64,000 nucleotides of DNA from the NCBI GenBank assembly GCA_013177855.1, contig JABLYA010000001.1:915231-979230 (forward strand), written 5' to 3'. The translations under genes were made by a program, and so were the position numbers. Origin of the DNA: Ignavibacteria bacterium (GTDB lineage Bacteria > Bacteroidota > Ignavibacteria > Ch128b). The notes under the pieces are model-generated. The model saw only the letters and a list, made by a program, of their open reading frames with translations, had not been told where the DNA came from and searched no databases. Shown here in pieces: positions 25,360 to 34,185 of the stretch; position 1 is the stretch's first letter, and each line of letters begins with the position of its first letter.

Positions 25360-27878
25360 GAAAAGTTTTTTTCGCTTTCATTTTTTTAGCTTTTGCTTCA
25401 AATTTAATTTCACAACAGGATACAACTGCAATTTCAGATTCAACAAGAAAAAAATCTTCTGTTGATGATATTATTTTTTATTCTTCCTCTGATTCAATTA
25501 TTTACAACATTAAAAATCGAAAAATGTTTTTGTATGGCAATTCCGAGATTAAATACAAAACAATGGACTTAAAATCTGCTCAAATTGATATAGATTGGAA
25601 CTCAAGCATTTTAAGAGCCTATGGAATTTATGACAGAGATTCGGTTGATACAAATAAACAGGTATTGATTAATCCACCAATTCTAAATGACGCAGGCGAA
25701 GAGTATAAAGGCACAGAAATAAAATACAACTTTCGGACTCAGCAAGGTTCAATCTCACATGCAAAATCTGAAAATGATGGACAGGTTTATTATGGTGAGA
25801 AAATTAAGAAAATAGAAAGCAAGGTATATTTAGTTCGAGACGGAGTTTATACAACCTGTAATGCCGACGAACCGCATTTCTATTTCTTCAGTCCTGAAAT
25901 GAAAATAATTCACCAACAACAAATCATTGCTAAGTGGATTTGGTTCTATGTAGAAAATATTCCTTTCCCGGTTCCCCTCCCCTTTGCTGTATTCCCAAAT
26001 CAATCTGGAAGACGAAGCGGAATTATCACACCAGCATTTGGATATCGTGAAGATCTCGGCAGATATCTTTCGCACCTTGGTTACTTCTGGGCTATCAGCG
26101 ATTATATGGATTTAGCTGTGTTTGGAGATTTTTACACAAAAGGCGGTTATGCAATCAATTCAAGATATCGTTATATCAAACGATATGATTTTAATGGTCA
26201 GCTCGAACTTTCCTATGTTGATAATGATTATGGAGAACCGACAGATCCCGATTACAACCGAAGAAAGGAATACAGAATTTATTTTGGCCACAATCAAGAA
26301 ATTGATCCGACTTCAAGAATTAACATTAATCTTAATTTTTTATCAAATAGTTTTTATCAAAACAAAAGCTCAACATTATCCGAAATACTAAACGATCAGG
26401 TAAACTCTTCTGCAAGCTACACTAAAAATTTTGAAGATGAAGGAATTAATCTCTCTCTCTATTACAATCGGAATCAAAATCTCAGAACCGGAGACATAAG
26501 AGAAAACCTTCCCGATTTGAGAGTTTCTTTTCAACCATTTTATCCATTCAAAAAAGACATTAAGAAAAAAATTAAAGAAGGGAAATTACTCGAAGAAGCC
26601 TGGTATGAAAAGATTGGAATTAACTATGGACTTCAATTCTCAAATAGACGAGAAGTTTTAAATCGCAACTTAAAAATTAGAGGCGGTGTTAATCATAATG
26701 CTTCAGTCTTTATTTCAAATAAATGGGGATATTTCAACATTACTAATTCAATCGGTTACACTGAAAATTGGTACAACAAGAGAATTGAAAAAATTGCTTA
26801 TATAAGTTCTACAGGGCAGGACTCGATAGTTACGAATGATGTAAAAAAATTAAGTGCAGTCAGAACTTTTAGATTTAGCACCGGCATAAACACAAAAATT
26901 TACGGAATAATGAGACCAAACATTCTTGGAATAACTGCATTCAGACACACTCTAACTCCATCATTAAACTATTCTTACCAACCAGATTTTTCAAAACCAT
27001 CTTGGGGATATTACGGAACTTACATTAACTCAAAAGGACAGGTGGTTAAATACAGTTTCTATGAGAGAGAAATTTTTGGCGGTCCAGGAATTGGCGAAGT
27101 ACAAAGTCTCGGATTAAATATTGGCAATAACTTTGAGATGAAAATTAAACCATCAAGAACTGATACATCTCAGCAGGAACGAAAAATACAACTAATGAAT
27201 GTGAACGCAAGCATTGCTTACAATTTCGCTGCGAGTGAGTTTCGGCTTTCAAACATTAACGTCAGTTTTTATTCAAATGTTGGAACATTTTTCAGTATCA
27301 ATGGCGGTTTAACTTATGATCCTTATGTTTATGATAAAAACTTAAAACAAAGAATTAACAAATTAATGATCAGTGAAGGTAAAGGACTTGCCCGATTAAC
27401 TAATATGAATTTAAGTTTTAATCTTAATCTTACAGGTGAACAACTCAAATCAAAGAAGAAAGAAGAACAAACCGATACAACTGAGAGCATACAAGAACTG
27501 CCGGTTGGATTTTATTCATCAACAAGAAGAGAAGAGATCCCTGATTACTCAATCCCGTGGAATTTATCGCTTGGATTTTCCTATTCTGTGAACAAACCGA
27601 CTCCTGATATTTCTTACAGAACTGCCAATATGAATTTTGCTTTGAGTTTTAATCTTACTTCGCAATGGAAATTCTCCATCAATGGAGGTTATGATTTTGA
27701 GCAAAAGAAATTAACTGCCCCATCGGTTAGGATATCGAGAGATTTACATTGCTGGAATATGAATTTTGATTGGTATCCTACTGGATTTTACCGTGGTTAT
27801 AGATTGGAAATCAGAGTTAAAGCACCACAACTTCAAGACTTAAAAATTACCAAACAGGGTGGAATATTTACTCGTTAG
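25356..27878 (+). CDS. lptD: LptD-like outer-membrane LPS assembly protein
   Basis: 840 residues with a signal peptide (1-19). An N-terminal OstA-like beta-jellyroll (about 30-170; IIYNIKNRKMFLYGNSEIKY, GTEIKYNFRTQQGSISHAKS) is followed by a conserved LptD core (VPLPFAVFPNQSGRRSGIITPAFGYRED) and a long C-terminal barrel with many aromatic-ended strands. This is the FCB form of LptD that puts lipopolysaccharide into the outer leaflet. It starts within the ROK kinase stop and ends 8 nt before the NYN nuclease gene. The stop is TAG, which shows that TAG is an ordinary stop in this genome. Confidence 0.85.
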   Translation: MRKVFFAFIFLAFASNLISQQDTTAISDSTRKKSSVDDIIFYSSSDSIIYNIKNRKMFLYGNSEIKYKTMDLKSAQIDIDWNSSILRAYGIYDRDSVDTNKQVLINPPILNDAGEEYKGTEIKYNFRTQQGSISHAKSENDGQVYYGEKIKKIESKVYLVRDGVYTTCNADEPHFYFFSPEMKIIHQQQIIAKWIWFYVENIPFPVPLPFAVFPNQSGRRSGIITPAFGYREDLGRYLSHLGYFWAISDYMDLAVFGDFYTKGGYAINSRYRYIKRYDFNGQLELSYVDNDYGEPTDPDYNRRKEYRIYFGHNQEIDPTSRININLNFLSNSFYQNKSSTLSEILNDQVNSSASYTKNFEDEGINLSLYYNRNQNLRTGDIRENLPDLRVSFQPFYPFKKDIKKKIKEGKLLEEAWYEKIGINYGLQFSNRREVLNRNLKIRGGVNHNASVFISNKWGYFNITNSIGYTENWYNKRIEKIAYISSTGQDSIVTNDVKKLSAVRTFRFSTGINTKIYGIMRPNILGITAFRHTLTPSLNYSYQPDFSKPSWGYYGTYINSKGQVVKYSFYEREIFGGPGIGEVQSLGLNIGNNFEMKIKPSRTDTSQQERKIQLMNVNASIAYNFAASEFRLSNINVSFYSNVGTFFSINGGLTYDPYVYDKNLKQRINKLMISEGKGLARLTNMNLSFNLNLTGEQLKSKKKEEQTDTTESIQELPVGFYSSTRREEIPDYSIPWNLSLGFSYSVNKPTPDISYRTANMNFALSFNLTSQWKFSINGGYDFEQKKLTAPSVRISRDLHCWNMNFDWYPTGFYRGYRLEIRVKAPQLQDLKITKQGGIFTR

Positions 27879-27886
27879 GATAAAAT

Positions 27887-28366
27887 ATGAAAACTTATCT
27901 TATCGATGGCAATAATGTAATTAGAGCTGAAAAAGAATGGAACAAATTATTTCTTGAAGATCCCGAAAGAGCAAAAAATTTGCTGGTTCAAAAAGTAATC
28001 GATTATTTCTCCAATAAAAACAATAATGCAATAATTTTTTTCGATGGATTTAATTTTATTCATTCTCATTCGAAAGTAAGCAGGAATGTTGAAATTAAAC
28101 ATGCAAAGAATAAGACAGCTGATGAAACAATTCTGATAACAATTGAAAAAAACAACAATAAAAAAAATTTAATCATTGTAAGCAATGATCAAGCATTAAG
28201 GAATAAGGCAAGATTATATCAATGTGGAGTTGAATCTTCCGAGGATTTCATCATCAAACTGCATAACCAAAAATTTTTTTCAGGTGAAGACTCCAAACCT
28301 GAACCGACTCCTGATGAAATTAATGAACTGTTGAATTTATTCAAGCGAGGAAATAAAGAAGAATAA
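27887..28366 (+). CDS. NYN-domain protein (YacP/Rae1-like ribonuclease)
   Basis: 159 residues. The PIN-like NYN fold has acidic residues in TYLIDGNNVI, IIFFDGFNF, KTADETIL and LIIVSNDQALR. YacP/Rae1 proteins are ribonucleases; in Bacillus Rae1 cuts mRNA on the ribosome. The C-terminal 35 residues are a charged tail. It follows lptD by 8 nt and is the last gene before the repeat-filled gap. Confidence 0.75.
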   Translation: MKTYLIDGNNVIRAEKEWNKLFLEDPERAKNLLVQKVIDYFSNKNNNAIIFFDGFNFIHSHSKVSRNVEIKHAKNKTADETILITIEKNNNKKNLIIVSNDQALRNKARLYQCGVESSEDFIIKLHNQKFFSGEDSKPEPTPDEINELLNLFKRGNKEE

Positions 28367-28630
28367 TTAAGTCTTTGATCAGTCTAAGCCTGACGAAAAC
28401 TTTTAAATTAAAATTCATTGAGGTCACCCTTCTATAGGAGGCTACGTCGCAATTGTCTTAAAGAAATAAAAACTCCGCAATGATTTAATTTGAATAACCC
28501 CAAAATCGCATTGGGTGTAAATTAGAACAAAAAACAAAGAATCCTAAAGAAATTTAATTATTACAGAAATTATTCTAAACGATCTTAAAATTAAATTGCA
28601 GATCAGACATTTAAATAATTTTGAACCTCA

Positions 28631-28722
28631 CATTCAACCCCTTTGGGATTGAAATTTTCTTTTAACGATATTCCCCAAGTGCAACTCGGGGCTAATCATA
28701 TTCAACTCCTTCGGAGTTGGTG
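28631..28722. repeat. Three adjacent hairpins
   Basis: TTCAACCCC-TTT-GGGATTGAA (28633-28653, one mismatch), CCCCAAGT-GCA-ACTCGGGG (28673-28691, one mismatch) and CAACTCC-TTC-GGAGTTG (28703-28719, perfect). On the minus strand the first and third read as AAA- or GAA-loop hairpins like family A. Confidence 0.65.
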
Positions 28723-28770
28723 AAAATCAATCAGAATAAGATATTGATTCAATTTCGATTAATTGAAAAC

Positions 28771-28803
28771 CTAATCCAGAATGGATAAAATTATTATAGA
28801 AAA
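28771..28803 (+). repeat. Family A hairpin repeat, copy 1
   Basis: ATCCA-GAA-TGGAT hairpin followed by the conserved tail AAAATTATTATAG. Nearly identical to the copy at 29421-29453 (one mismatch over 33 nt). Confidence 0.75.
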
Positions 28804-28820
28804 ACAAGCGTCCACAAAAA

Positions 28821-28855
28821 AACAAAATCCTGAAGAGCTGACACTGTCTTAAAAC
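28821..28855 (+). repeat. Family A repeat, degenerate copy 2
   Basis: AAAATCCTGAAGAGCTGACACTGTCTT-like copy in which the hairpin pairing has decayed; the flank ACAAAATCC and tail TGACA are kept. Confidence 0.5.
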
Positions 28856-28880
28856 AAATAAAAATAATTTCACATAAAAC

Positions 28881-28914
28881 AACAAAATCCCAAAGGGATG
28901 AAATTATTATAGAT
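28881..28914 (+). repeat. Family A hairpin repeat, copy 3
   Basis: ATCCC-AAA-GGGAT hairpin with tail GAAATTATTATAG. Confidence 0.75.
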
Positions 28915-28935
28915 AAAATCGCAGGCCCACCAAAA

Positions 28936-28970
28936 ATCAAAATCCCGAAGGGATGACATTATCTCAAAAT
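28936..28970 (+). repeat. Family A hairpin repeat, copy 4
   Basis: ATCCC-GAA-GGGAT hairpin with tail GACATTATCTC. Confidence 0.75.
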
Positions 28971-29010
28971 TATAATTTGATTAAAATATATGATTGATTT
29001 TTCATTGATC

Positions 29011-29037
29011 CTAAAATGTCACTCCTTTGGAGTTTTT
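29011..29037 (-). repeat. Family A hairpin repeat, reverse copy
   Basis: Read on the minus strand: ACTCC-AAA-GGAGT hairpin with tail GACATTTTAG. Arms differ from the other copies but still pair. Confidence 0.65.
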
Positions 29038-29060
29038 ATTTTTTTCTGCGCAACTTTAAT

Positions 29061-29088
29061 TCTATAATAATTTCACCACTTCGTGGTT
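29061..29088 (-). repeat. Family A hairpin repeat, reverse copy
   Basis: Read on the minus strand: ACCAC-GAA-GTGGT hairpin with tail GAAATTATTATAGA. The tail is that of copy 3 while the arms are completely different and fully paired. Confidence 0.72.
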
Positions 29089-29093
29089 AATTA

Positions 29094-29122
29094 TACAAAT
29101 AGGTCGCTCCGATGGAGCTTTG
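29094..29122 (+). repeat. Family B hairpin repeat, copy 1
   Basis: TACAAATAGGTC followed by hairpin GCTCC-GAT-GGAGC (29106-29118) and TTT. Confidence 0.72.
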
Positions 29123-29147
29123 ATGTTCTTTCGCATGTTTCCTTCTC

Positions 29148-29177
29148 TACAAATAGGTCGCTTCTAACGAAGCTTTT
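29148..29177 (+). repeat. Family B hairpin repeat, copy 2
   Basis: CTACAAATAGGTC followed by hairpin GCTTC-TAAC-GAAGC (29160-29173) and a T run. Confidence 0.72.
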
Positions 29178-29311
29178 TTAAGTTCAATAAAAACGAAAAA
29201 TTACCTATAGACTTTTAAAATAAATTGTATAAAAATTGTAAAAATAATTCATGAAAGAAATCGCATATCGCTGAAACAATTGTAGAAATATTTTAATGTG
29301 ACCTAGAAAAC

Positions 29312-29341
29312 TAAAGTTGCGTAGCAACGACCTAATTGTAG
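29312..29341 (-). repeat. Family B hairpin repeat, copy 3 (reverse)
   Basis: On the minus strand: CTACAATTAGGTC then GTTGC-TAC-GCAAC and TTT. Confidence 0.72.
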
Positions 29342-29365
29342 GTAAAATAGTCAAGAGCAAAAATA

Positions 29366-29395
29366 AAAGTCACGTAGCGACGACCTATTTGTAGA
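29366..29395 (-). repeat. Family B hairpin repeat, copy 4 (reverse)
   Basis: On the minus strand: CTACAAATAGGTC then GTCGC-TAC-GTGAC (one mispair) and TTTT. Confidence 0.72.
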
Positions 29396-29420
29396 AAGAA
29401 ATATGTGCCGCACAAAAAAT

Positions 29421-29453
29421 CTAATCCAGAATGGATGAAATTATTATAGAAAA
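29421..29453 (+). repeat. Family A hairpin repeat, copy 5
   Basis: ATCCA-GAA-TGGAT with tail GAAATTATTATAG; almost identical to 28771-28803. Confidence 0.75.
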
Positions 29454-29470
29454 GACAATCAAACATAGAA

Positions 29471-29500
29471 GACAAAATCCTGAAAGGATGACATTATCTT
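29471..29500 (+). repeat. Family A hairpin repeat, copy 6
   Basis: ATCCT-GAA-AGGAT with tail GACATTATCTT. Confidence 0.75.
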
Positions 29501-29520
29501 TGACAAGCTAAGTATTACAT

Positions 29521-29638
29521 TCCCTTTGTCGAGGTTCAAGATGACATTTCATTGTAAGGCTGAGCATGTTGAAACCTAACAGCAATGAAATTTAAAACGT
29601 TCTTTTGGGTCACCCTTCGACAAAGGCTCAGGATGAAA
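29521..29638. repeat. Family C GTCACCCTGAGC-type repeats
   Basis: GGGTCACCCTTCGACAAAGG followed by CTCAGGATGA (29608-29636) is a clear copy of a repeat very common in FCB genomes (on the minus strand TCATCCTGAGCCTTTGTCGAAGG). Two worn copies precede it, around 29522-29547 and 29555-29578. Confidence 0.6.
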
Positions 29639-29733
29639 ATGCCTTAGATAGCTCTGTAAGCACACTTAAATTGAATTGAATTAAAATAATGCAGGTAAGG
29701 TCGAACAATAATCTTATAAATGATAATTAAAAC

Positions 29734-31311
29734 TCAATAATCAGTCGTTATATCCTTACCAGTTACTGGATCAAAAAATCTAAATTCATCAACTTTCAAC
29801 GAAACATCCAATTCGACATTAAGACGAACTCTGAATTTAAAGCTCCATCGAATATATCTTGGAATAAAACCTTTTAGAATTTCGTTTTCTAAAAAAGGAT
29901 TGATCTTCAAAGTAACTTTGGGTAAAAATTTCCCAAGCTTGAATCTTCTCAACCAATGTTCAATATCTTTGAGAAGACTCTCTTTTGAAATTAAAATTCC
30001 TGTCCCGCCGCAGGTTGGACAAACATCCCTTGTACGCTGAAAAATACTTTTTCTAACTCTTTGTCTTGTGATCTGAACAAGTCCAAATTCTGTCATTGGT
30101 AGAATTGAAACTTTAGCTCGATCTTTTCTAAACTCTTTCTTTAATTCATCAAAAACTTTCTTTTTATTTTTTTCTTCCTCAAGGTCGATGAAATCAATAA
30201 TTATAATTCCGCCTATATCACGCAATCTTACCTGACGGCAAATTTCTCTTGCAGCTTCCAGATCAATTTTTAGAGAATTTAATTCCTGATGCATCGAGGC
30301 AGCGTATTTGCCAGTATTTACATCTATTACCGTCATTGCTTCTGTTTGATCAATTACAATATGTCCACCGCTGGGCAAAGGGACTTTCCGGGACATTGCA
30401 ATTCTTAACTGAGGCTCTATCCCAAATACATCAAAAATTGGTTCCTTACCTTTATAAAGTTCTATTCTATCCTCAAGCTCTGGATGAACCTGATGTAAAT
30501 AATCTCTCAACTGCTTATAAACTTTTTTCGAATCAACTATAATCTTAGAAACTTCGTAGTTAAATAAATCTCGAATCACGCTCGATGTGGTACTTGCATC
30601 TTTATAGACAAGTGCGGGAGCTTTTTCGTTTTTAATTGTTTGTTCAATTTCTTTCCATGTATTTAACAAACGATTGAGTTCTTCTTTTATTGTTTCTTCA
30701 TCTTCGTTGGCAGCTACTGTCCTAACGATTACTCCAAATCCTTCGGGAATTATTGAGCGGACAATTTTTCTCAGTCTTTTTCGTTTTCTCGGATCGTGTA
30801 TTTTTTTTGAAACTCCAATCTTATTATCAAAAGGAAGAAGAACTAAAAATCTTCCAGGTAAAGTTATTCTTGTAGTTACTCTGAAACCTTTATTGCCAAC
30901 TGGTTCTTTTGTAACCTGAACAATTATTTCTTTCCCTTTTTCAAGCTTTGGAAGATTTTGAATTGACCTTTGATAATTAGAATTAGTTTGAATTGGAATT
31001 TTATCGAGATTTGATTCTTCCTCTTCTTCTTCTAAATCGACATCTGTGTCTTCGTCACCAATTAATGCATTTAACTCTTCTATTTTAGGATCGATATCTG
31101 AAAAGTGAAGGAATGCATCCTGTTTGTGCCCGACATCAATAAATGCAGCTTTAATACCGGGAATAATTTTAGCTACACGCCCAAGATAAATATCCCCTAC
31201 CGACCTTTGGGCATCGGCATGCTCGACAAAATATTCTGTAAGCAAGCCATCTTCTGTAATCGCAATACGCGTCTCGTCGCCAATTGTGTTTATAATTATT
31301 TCTTTGTTCAT
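29734..31311 (-). CDS. rng: Ribonuclease G/E family endoribonuclease
   Basis: 525 residues. An N-terminal S1 RNA-binding domain (about 35-130, interrupted by an acidic stretch LEEEEEESN) is followed by the RNase E/G catalytic region: GFRVTTRITLPGRFLVLLP, IVRTVAANE, the DNase I-like site IDQTEAMTVIDVNTGKY and IIIIDFIDLEEEKN with the metal-binding Asp residues, and the zinc-link CPTCGGTG. It lacks the long C-terminal scaffold of E. coli RNase E, so it is RNase G-like. It makes 5'-end-dependent cuts in rRNA and mRNA. It lies downstream of pnp after a 410-nt structured gap. Confidence 0.9.
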   Translation of the reverse strand: MNKEIIINTIGDETRIAITEDGLLTEYFVEHADAQRSVGDIYLGRVAKIIPGIKAAFIDVGHKQDAFLHFSDIDPKIEELNALIGDEDTDVDLEEEEEESNLDKIPIQTNSNYQRSIQNLPKLEKGKEIIVQVTKEPVGNKGFRVTTRITLPGRFLVLLPFDNKIGVSKKIHDPRKRKRLRKIVRSIIPEGFGVIVRTVAANEDEETIKEELNRLLNTWKEIEQTIKNEKAPALVYKDASTTSSVIRDLFNYEVSKIIVDSKKVYKQLRDYLHQVHPELEDRIELYKGKEPIFDVFGIEPQLRIAMSRKVPLPSGGHIVIDQTEAMTVIDVNTGKYAASMHQELNSLKIDLEAAREICRQVRLRDIGGIIIIDFIDLEEEKNKKKVFDELKKEFRKDRAKVSILPMTEFGLVQITRQRVRKSIFQRTRDVCPTCGGTGILISKESLLKDIEHWLRRFKLGKFLPKVTLKINPFLENEILKGFIPRYIRWSFKFRVRLNVELDVSLKVDEFRFFDPVTGKDITTDY

Positions 31312-31721
31312 AAATCAATAAAAACCCTTTGCTTGTTTGACTTCTAAAATTCTTTTGAAAAACTCTTTGACTAATTGTTAAAAAAACTTGCAAATCTCTT
31401 TTTTGAAGCTCAATTAACCTCTGAAACGCTGAAAGTAATTTCAACTTTTCAGAGGATAAAAATTTGTGAAAAACTCTGTGTAAAAAACCTGTAAGTTTTG
31501 AATTAAGAATTCTCTTTTTCAAAAATCCTCTAAAAATTTTAGAGATTAAATAAGAATTTGAATTGCAAACCCCTTTACAAATAATTGAAGAGAGAGCAGC
31601 TAAAAGCTCTCCCATCAATTGAAAAGAATTGAACTTCGATTTTATTTTTTCTAAAACGAAAAAATGATGCGCTATTTTAATAGTAAGCTTTTCATTTACA
31701 ACCATAAAGTAAAATCATTTT
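31312..31721 (-). other. Structured non-coding gap between pnp and rng
   Basis: 410 nt without a credible gene. Visible inverted repeats include CCTCTGAA (31418-31425) with TTCAGAGG (31448-31455) and GAGAGC...GCTCTC around 31592-31611. It may be a long leader of rng, since RNase E/G genes are often autoregulated through their own 5' untranslated region, or an RNase processing site. No Bacteroidota-type promoter box was found in it. Confidence 0.5.
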
Positions 31722-33851
31722 TTACTTTTTTGGTGGTTGTGATTTGGGCGCTTCAGGTGGTGGAATTAAAATTTTTCTGCTGAAAACTAATCGACCATTA
31801 TCTTCAATCTTGATTAGCTTTACTTCAATTTTTTCACCAACCTTAAAGTAATCTTCTATCTTATTTACTTTTTTGTGATCAATCTGCGAAATGTGAAGTA
31901 ATCCCTCCACACCTGGAGCAATTTCCACAAACGCACCAAAGTCAACAATTCTTTTGACTGTTGCTTTATAAACTTTGCCTATCTGCGGTGGTTCAGTCAA
32001 TAATCTGATTCTCGAAATTGCCTCTTCAATTCCTTCTTCATTCGTTGATGCAATATTTACAACGCCATTTTCTTCAATTGCAATTTCTGTCTTTGTATCT
32101 CTTTGAATTGACTGAATAATTTTCCCGCTTGGTCCAATTACTGCACCAATTTTATCAATTGGTATTTTAATTTGAACAAGATGAGGAGCATATTTAGAAA
32201 TTTGTGATCTTGGAGCCGAAAGAGTTTCATTCATCTTGGAGAGAATAAACAATCTTCCTTCTTTCGCTTGAGCTAAAGCTTCAGCCATAATCTCATAAGA
32301 AATACCTTTAACTTTTATATCCATCTGAAAGCCAGTAATTCCATCTTCCGTTCCAGCGACTTTAAAGTCCATATCTCCAAGATGATCTTCATCACCAAGA
32401 ATATCGCTTAAGATTTTATATTTACCATTTTCGAGTATTAATCCCATTGCAATACCTGCAACAGGTTTTTTAAGAGGAACTCCGCCATCCATCAATGCAA
32501 GTGAACCAGCGCATACAGTTGCCATTGATGATGAGCCGTTCGATTCAAGAATATCTGAAACTACTCGAATTGTGTATGGGAACTCTTCATCCTTTGGCAA
32601 TAAATTCTTCAAAGATCTTTCAGCCAAGTTTCCATGACCAATTTCTCTTCTACCCGGACCAGTATATCTTCCAATCTCGCCAACGCTAAACGCTGGGAAA
32701 TTATAGTGAAGCATAAATTTCTTTGTCGTTTCTTCGGGTAAAAGACCCTCAACAAGCTGCTCATCAAGCTTAGTTCCGAGAGTTAGAGTTGTCAAGCTTT
32801 GAGTCTCGCCTCTTGTGAAGAGAGCCGAACCATGAGTTCGAGGTAGAAGTCCAACTTCACAATAAATTGGTCTAATGTCTCTTGTACCTCTTCCATCAAG
32901 TCTTACACCTTCTTCAAGGATCATTTTTCGCATCAACTCACGCTCAAGATCATGAATTGCGGATTTAATAAGAAATTCTCTTTCAGGGAATTTTTCTTTT
33001 AAGGCTTCAATTGTTTCAAGATTGATTTGTTTTAAGCTGTTCCTTCGTACTTCTTTTGTTGAAGGAGTGTGAATTACTTGATTAATTTTATCATAACAAA
33101 GCTCACGAACAGCTTTGATAATTTCTTCTTCTTCAGGGAATAACTGAACAGCTCTTTTGGTTTTTCCAACTTCTTCAACTAATTCTTTCTGCAATGCTAC
33201 TAACTGTTTGATGTACTCGTGACCAAATTTGATAGCTTCGAGCATTGTTTCTTCGGAAACTTCCTTCGCTTCACCTTCAACCATCAAAATTGAGTCTTCC
33301 GTACCTGCGACAACAATCTCAAGTTTAGCTTCTTCAATTTCTTTATAAGTTGGATTTACAACAAATTGATCGCCAATAAGGCAAACACGAACTTCACCTA
33401 TTGGACCTTCAAATGGTATATCTGAAATTGCAAGTGCGGCTGAGGCACCAACCGCACCAATTACATCAGGATCATGTTCCTGATCGGAGGAATAAACCTG
33501 AACAATCACCTGAGTTTCTGTCATATAACCTTTTGGGAAGAGAGGTCGAATAGGTCTATCAATCAATCTTGCAGAAAGAATTTCTTTCTCGGTTGGTTTT
33601 CCTTCTCTTTTAATAAAGCCGCCGGGAATTTTTCCGACTGCTGAATATTTTTCTCTGTATTCAACTGAAAGCGGAAGAAAATCCTGTCCTTCAACCTGTT
33701 CATCAGCAGCTACAGCAACAGCAAGAACTTTGGTATCACCAAAACTTACCATTACAGCGCCATTTGCCTGACGCGCAAATCTTCCTGCTTCGAGTGAAAA
33801 TGTCTTTCCATTTATTTCAATTTCTTTAAGAACGATCATACTTTTAACCAT
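31722..33851 (-). CDS. pnp: Polyribonucleotide nucleotidyltransferase (PNPase)
   Basis: 709 residues: two RNase PH domains (about 10-225 and 310-550), KH domain (about 560-620; KIPIDKIGAVIGPSGKIIQSI) and S1 domain (about 625-695; GKVYKATVKRIVDFGAFVEIAPG). Motifs FFPKGY-like LFPKGY, GRREIGHGNLAERSL and SDILGDEDHLGDMDFKVAG are diagnostic. It degrades RNA 3' to 5' using phosphate. It begins 2 nt after rpsO stops, the classical rpsO-pnp pair; a second in-frame ATG at 33839 is an alternative start. Confidence 0.97.
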   Translation of the reverse strand: MVKSMIVLKEIEINGKTFSLEAGRFARQANGAVMVSFGDTKVLAVAVAADEQVEGQDFLPLSVEYREKYSAVGKIPGGFIKREGKPTEKEILSARLIDRPIRPLFPKGYMTETQVIVQVYSSDQEHDPDVIGAVGASAALAISDIPFEGPIGEVRVCLIGDQFVVNPTYKEIEEAKLEIVVAGTEDSILMVEGEAKEVSEETMLEAIKFGHEYIKQLVALQKELVEEVGKTKRAVQLFPEEEEIIKAVRELCYDKINQVIHTPSTKEVRRNSLKQINLETIEALKEKFPEREFLIKSAIHDLERELMRKMILEEGVRLDGRGTRDIRPIYCEVGLLPRTHGSALFTRGETQSLTTLTLGTKLDEQLVEGLLPEETTKKFMLHYNFPAFSVGEIGRYTGPGRREIGHGNLAERSLKNLLPKDEEFPYTIRVVSDILESNGSSSMATVCAGSLALMDGGVPLKKPVAGIAMGLILENGKYKILSDILGDEDHLGDMDFKVAGTEDGITGFQMDIKVKGISYEIMAEALAQAKEGRLFILSKMNETLSAPRSQISKYAPHLVQIKIPIDKIGAVIGPSGKIIQSIQRDTKTEIAIEENGVVNIASTNEEGIEEAISRIRLLTEPPQIGKVYKATVKRIVDFGAFVEIAPGVEGLLHISQIDHKKVNKIEDYFKVGEKIEVKLIKIEDNGRLVFSRKILIPPPEAPKSQPPKK

Positions 33852-33852
33852 T

Positions 33853-34119
33853 TTACTTTCTTAAGTTTAGTTCTTCGACTATCTTTCGATATCTTTCAAT
33901 GTCTTTGTTTTGTAAATATCTGAGAAGTCTTCTTCTTTTACCAACCATTTTGATTAATCCCATTCGGGAATGTTTATCTTTTTTATGTTCCTCAAAATGT
34001 TGAGTTAATTCGTTAATTCGTGCAGTAAGAATTGCAATTTGAACTTCTGGTGCACCAGTGTTTTTTTCACTTCCACCGTATTTCAAAATGATTTCTCTTT
34101 TTTGTTCTTTAGTTAACAT
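33853..34119 (-). CDS. rpsO: 30S ribosomal protein S15
   Basis: 88 residues with ribosome site AAAGGAG. The family sequence is obvious: [52 protein letters not shown]. It binds the central domain of 16S rRNA early in 30S assembly. It sits between ribF and pnp. Confidence 0.98.
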   Translation of the reverse strand: MLTKEQKREIILKYGGSEKNTGAPEVQIAILTARINELTQHFEEHKKDKHSRMGLIKMVGKRRRLLRYLQNKDIERYRKIVEELNLRK

Positions 34120-34185
34120 ATCTTTACTCCTTTCTTTTAATATAATACCAGAATTAACCAGTATTAATTTTTAGTGATTCATTAA

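Larger units (their letters stand above)
28367..29733. other. Gene-free region filled with short hairpin repeats
   Basis: 1.37 kb between the NYN gene and rng with no credible reading frame. It holds at least eight copies of a hairpin repeat (family A), four of a second (family B, two in each orientation), a cluster of three other hairpins, and copies of a GTCACCCTGAGC-type repeat (family C). No transposase is present. It resembles a graveyard or landing site for REP/MITE-like elements. Confidence 0.8.

Noticed and set aside
28631-29500. CRISPR array
   Set aside because: Repeats are irregularly spaced, in both orientations, variable in sequence and without unique spacers or cas genes.
31169-31705. 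178-codon open frame on the minus strand between pnp and rng
   Set aside because: Its last third is rng read in another frame, the rest has Lys/Phe/Leu-rich random composition, and no ribosome site precedes it.
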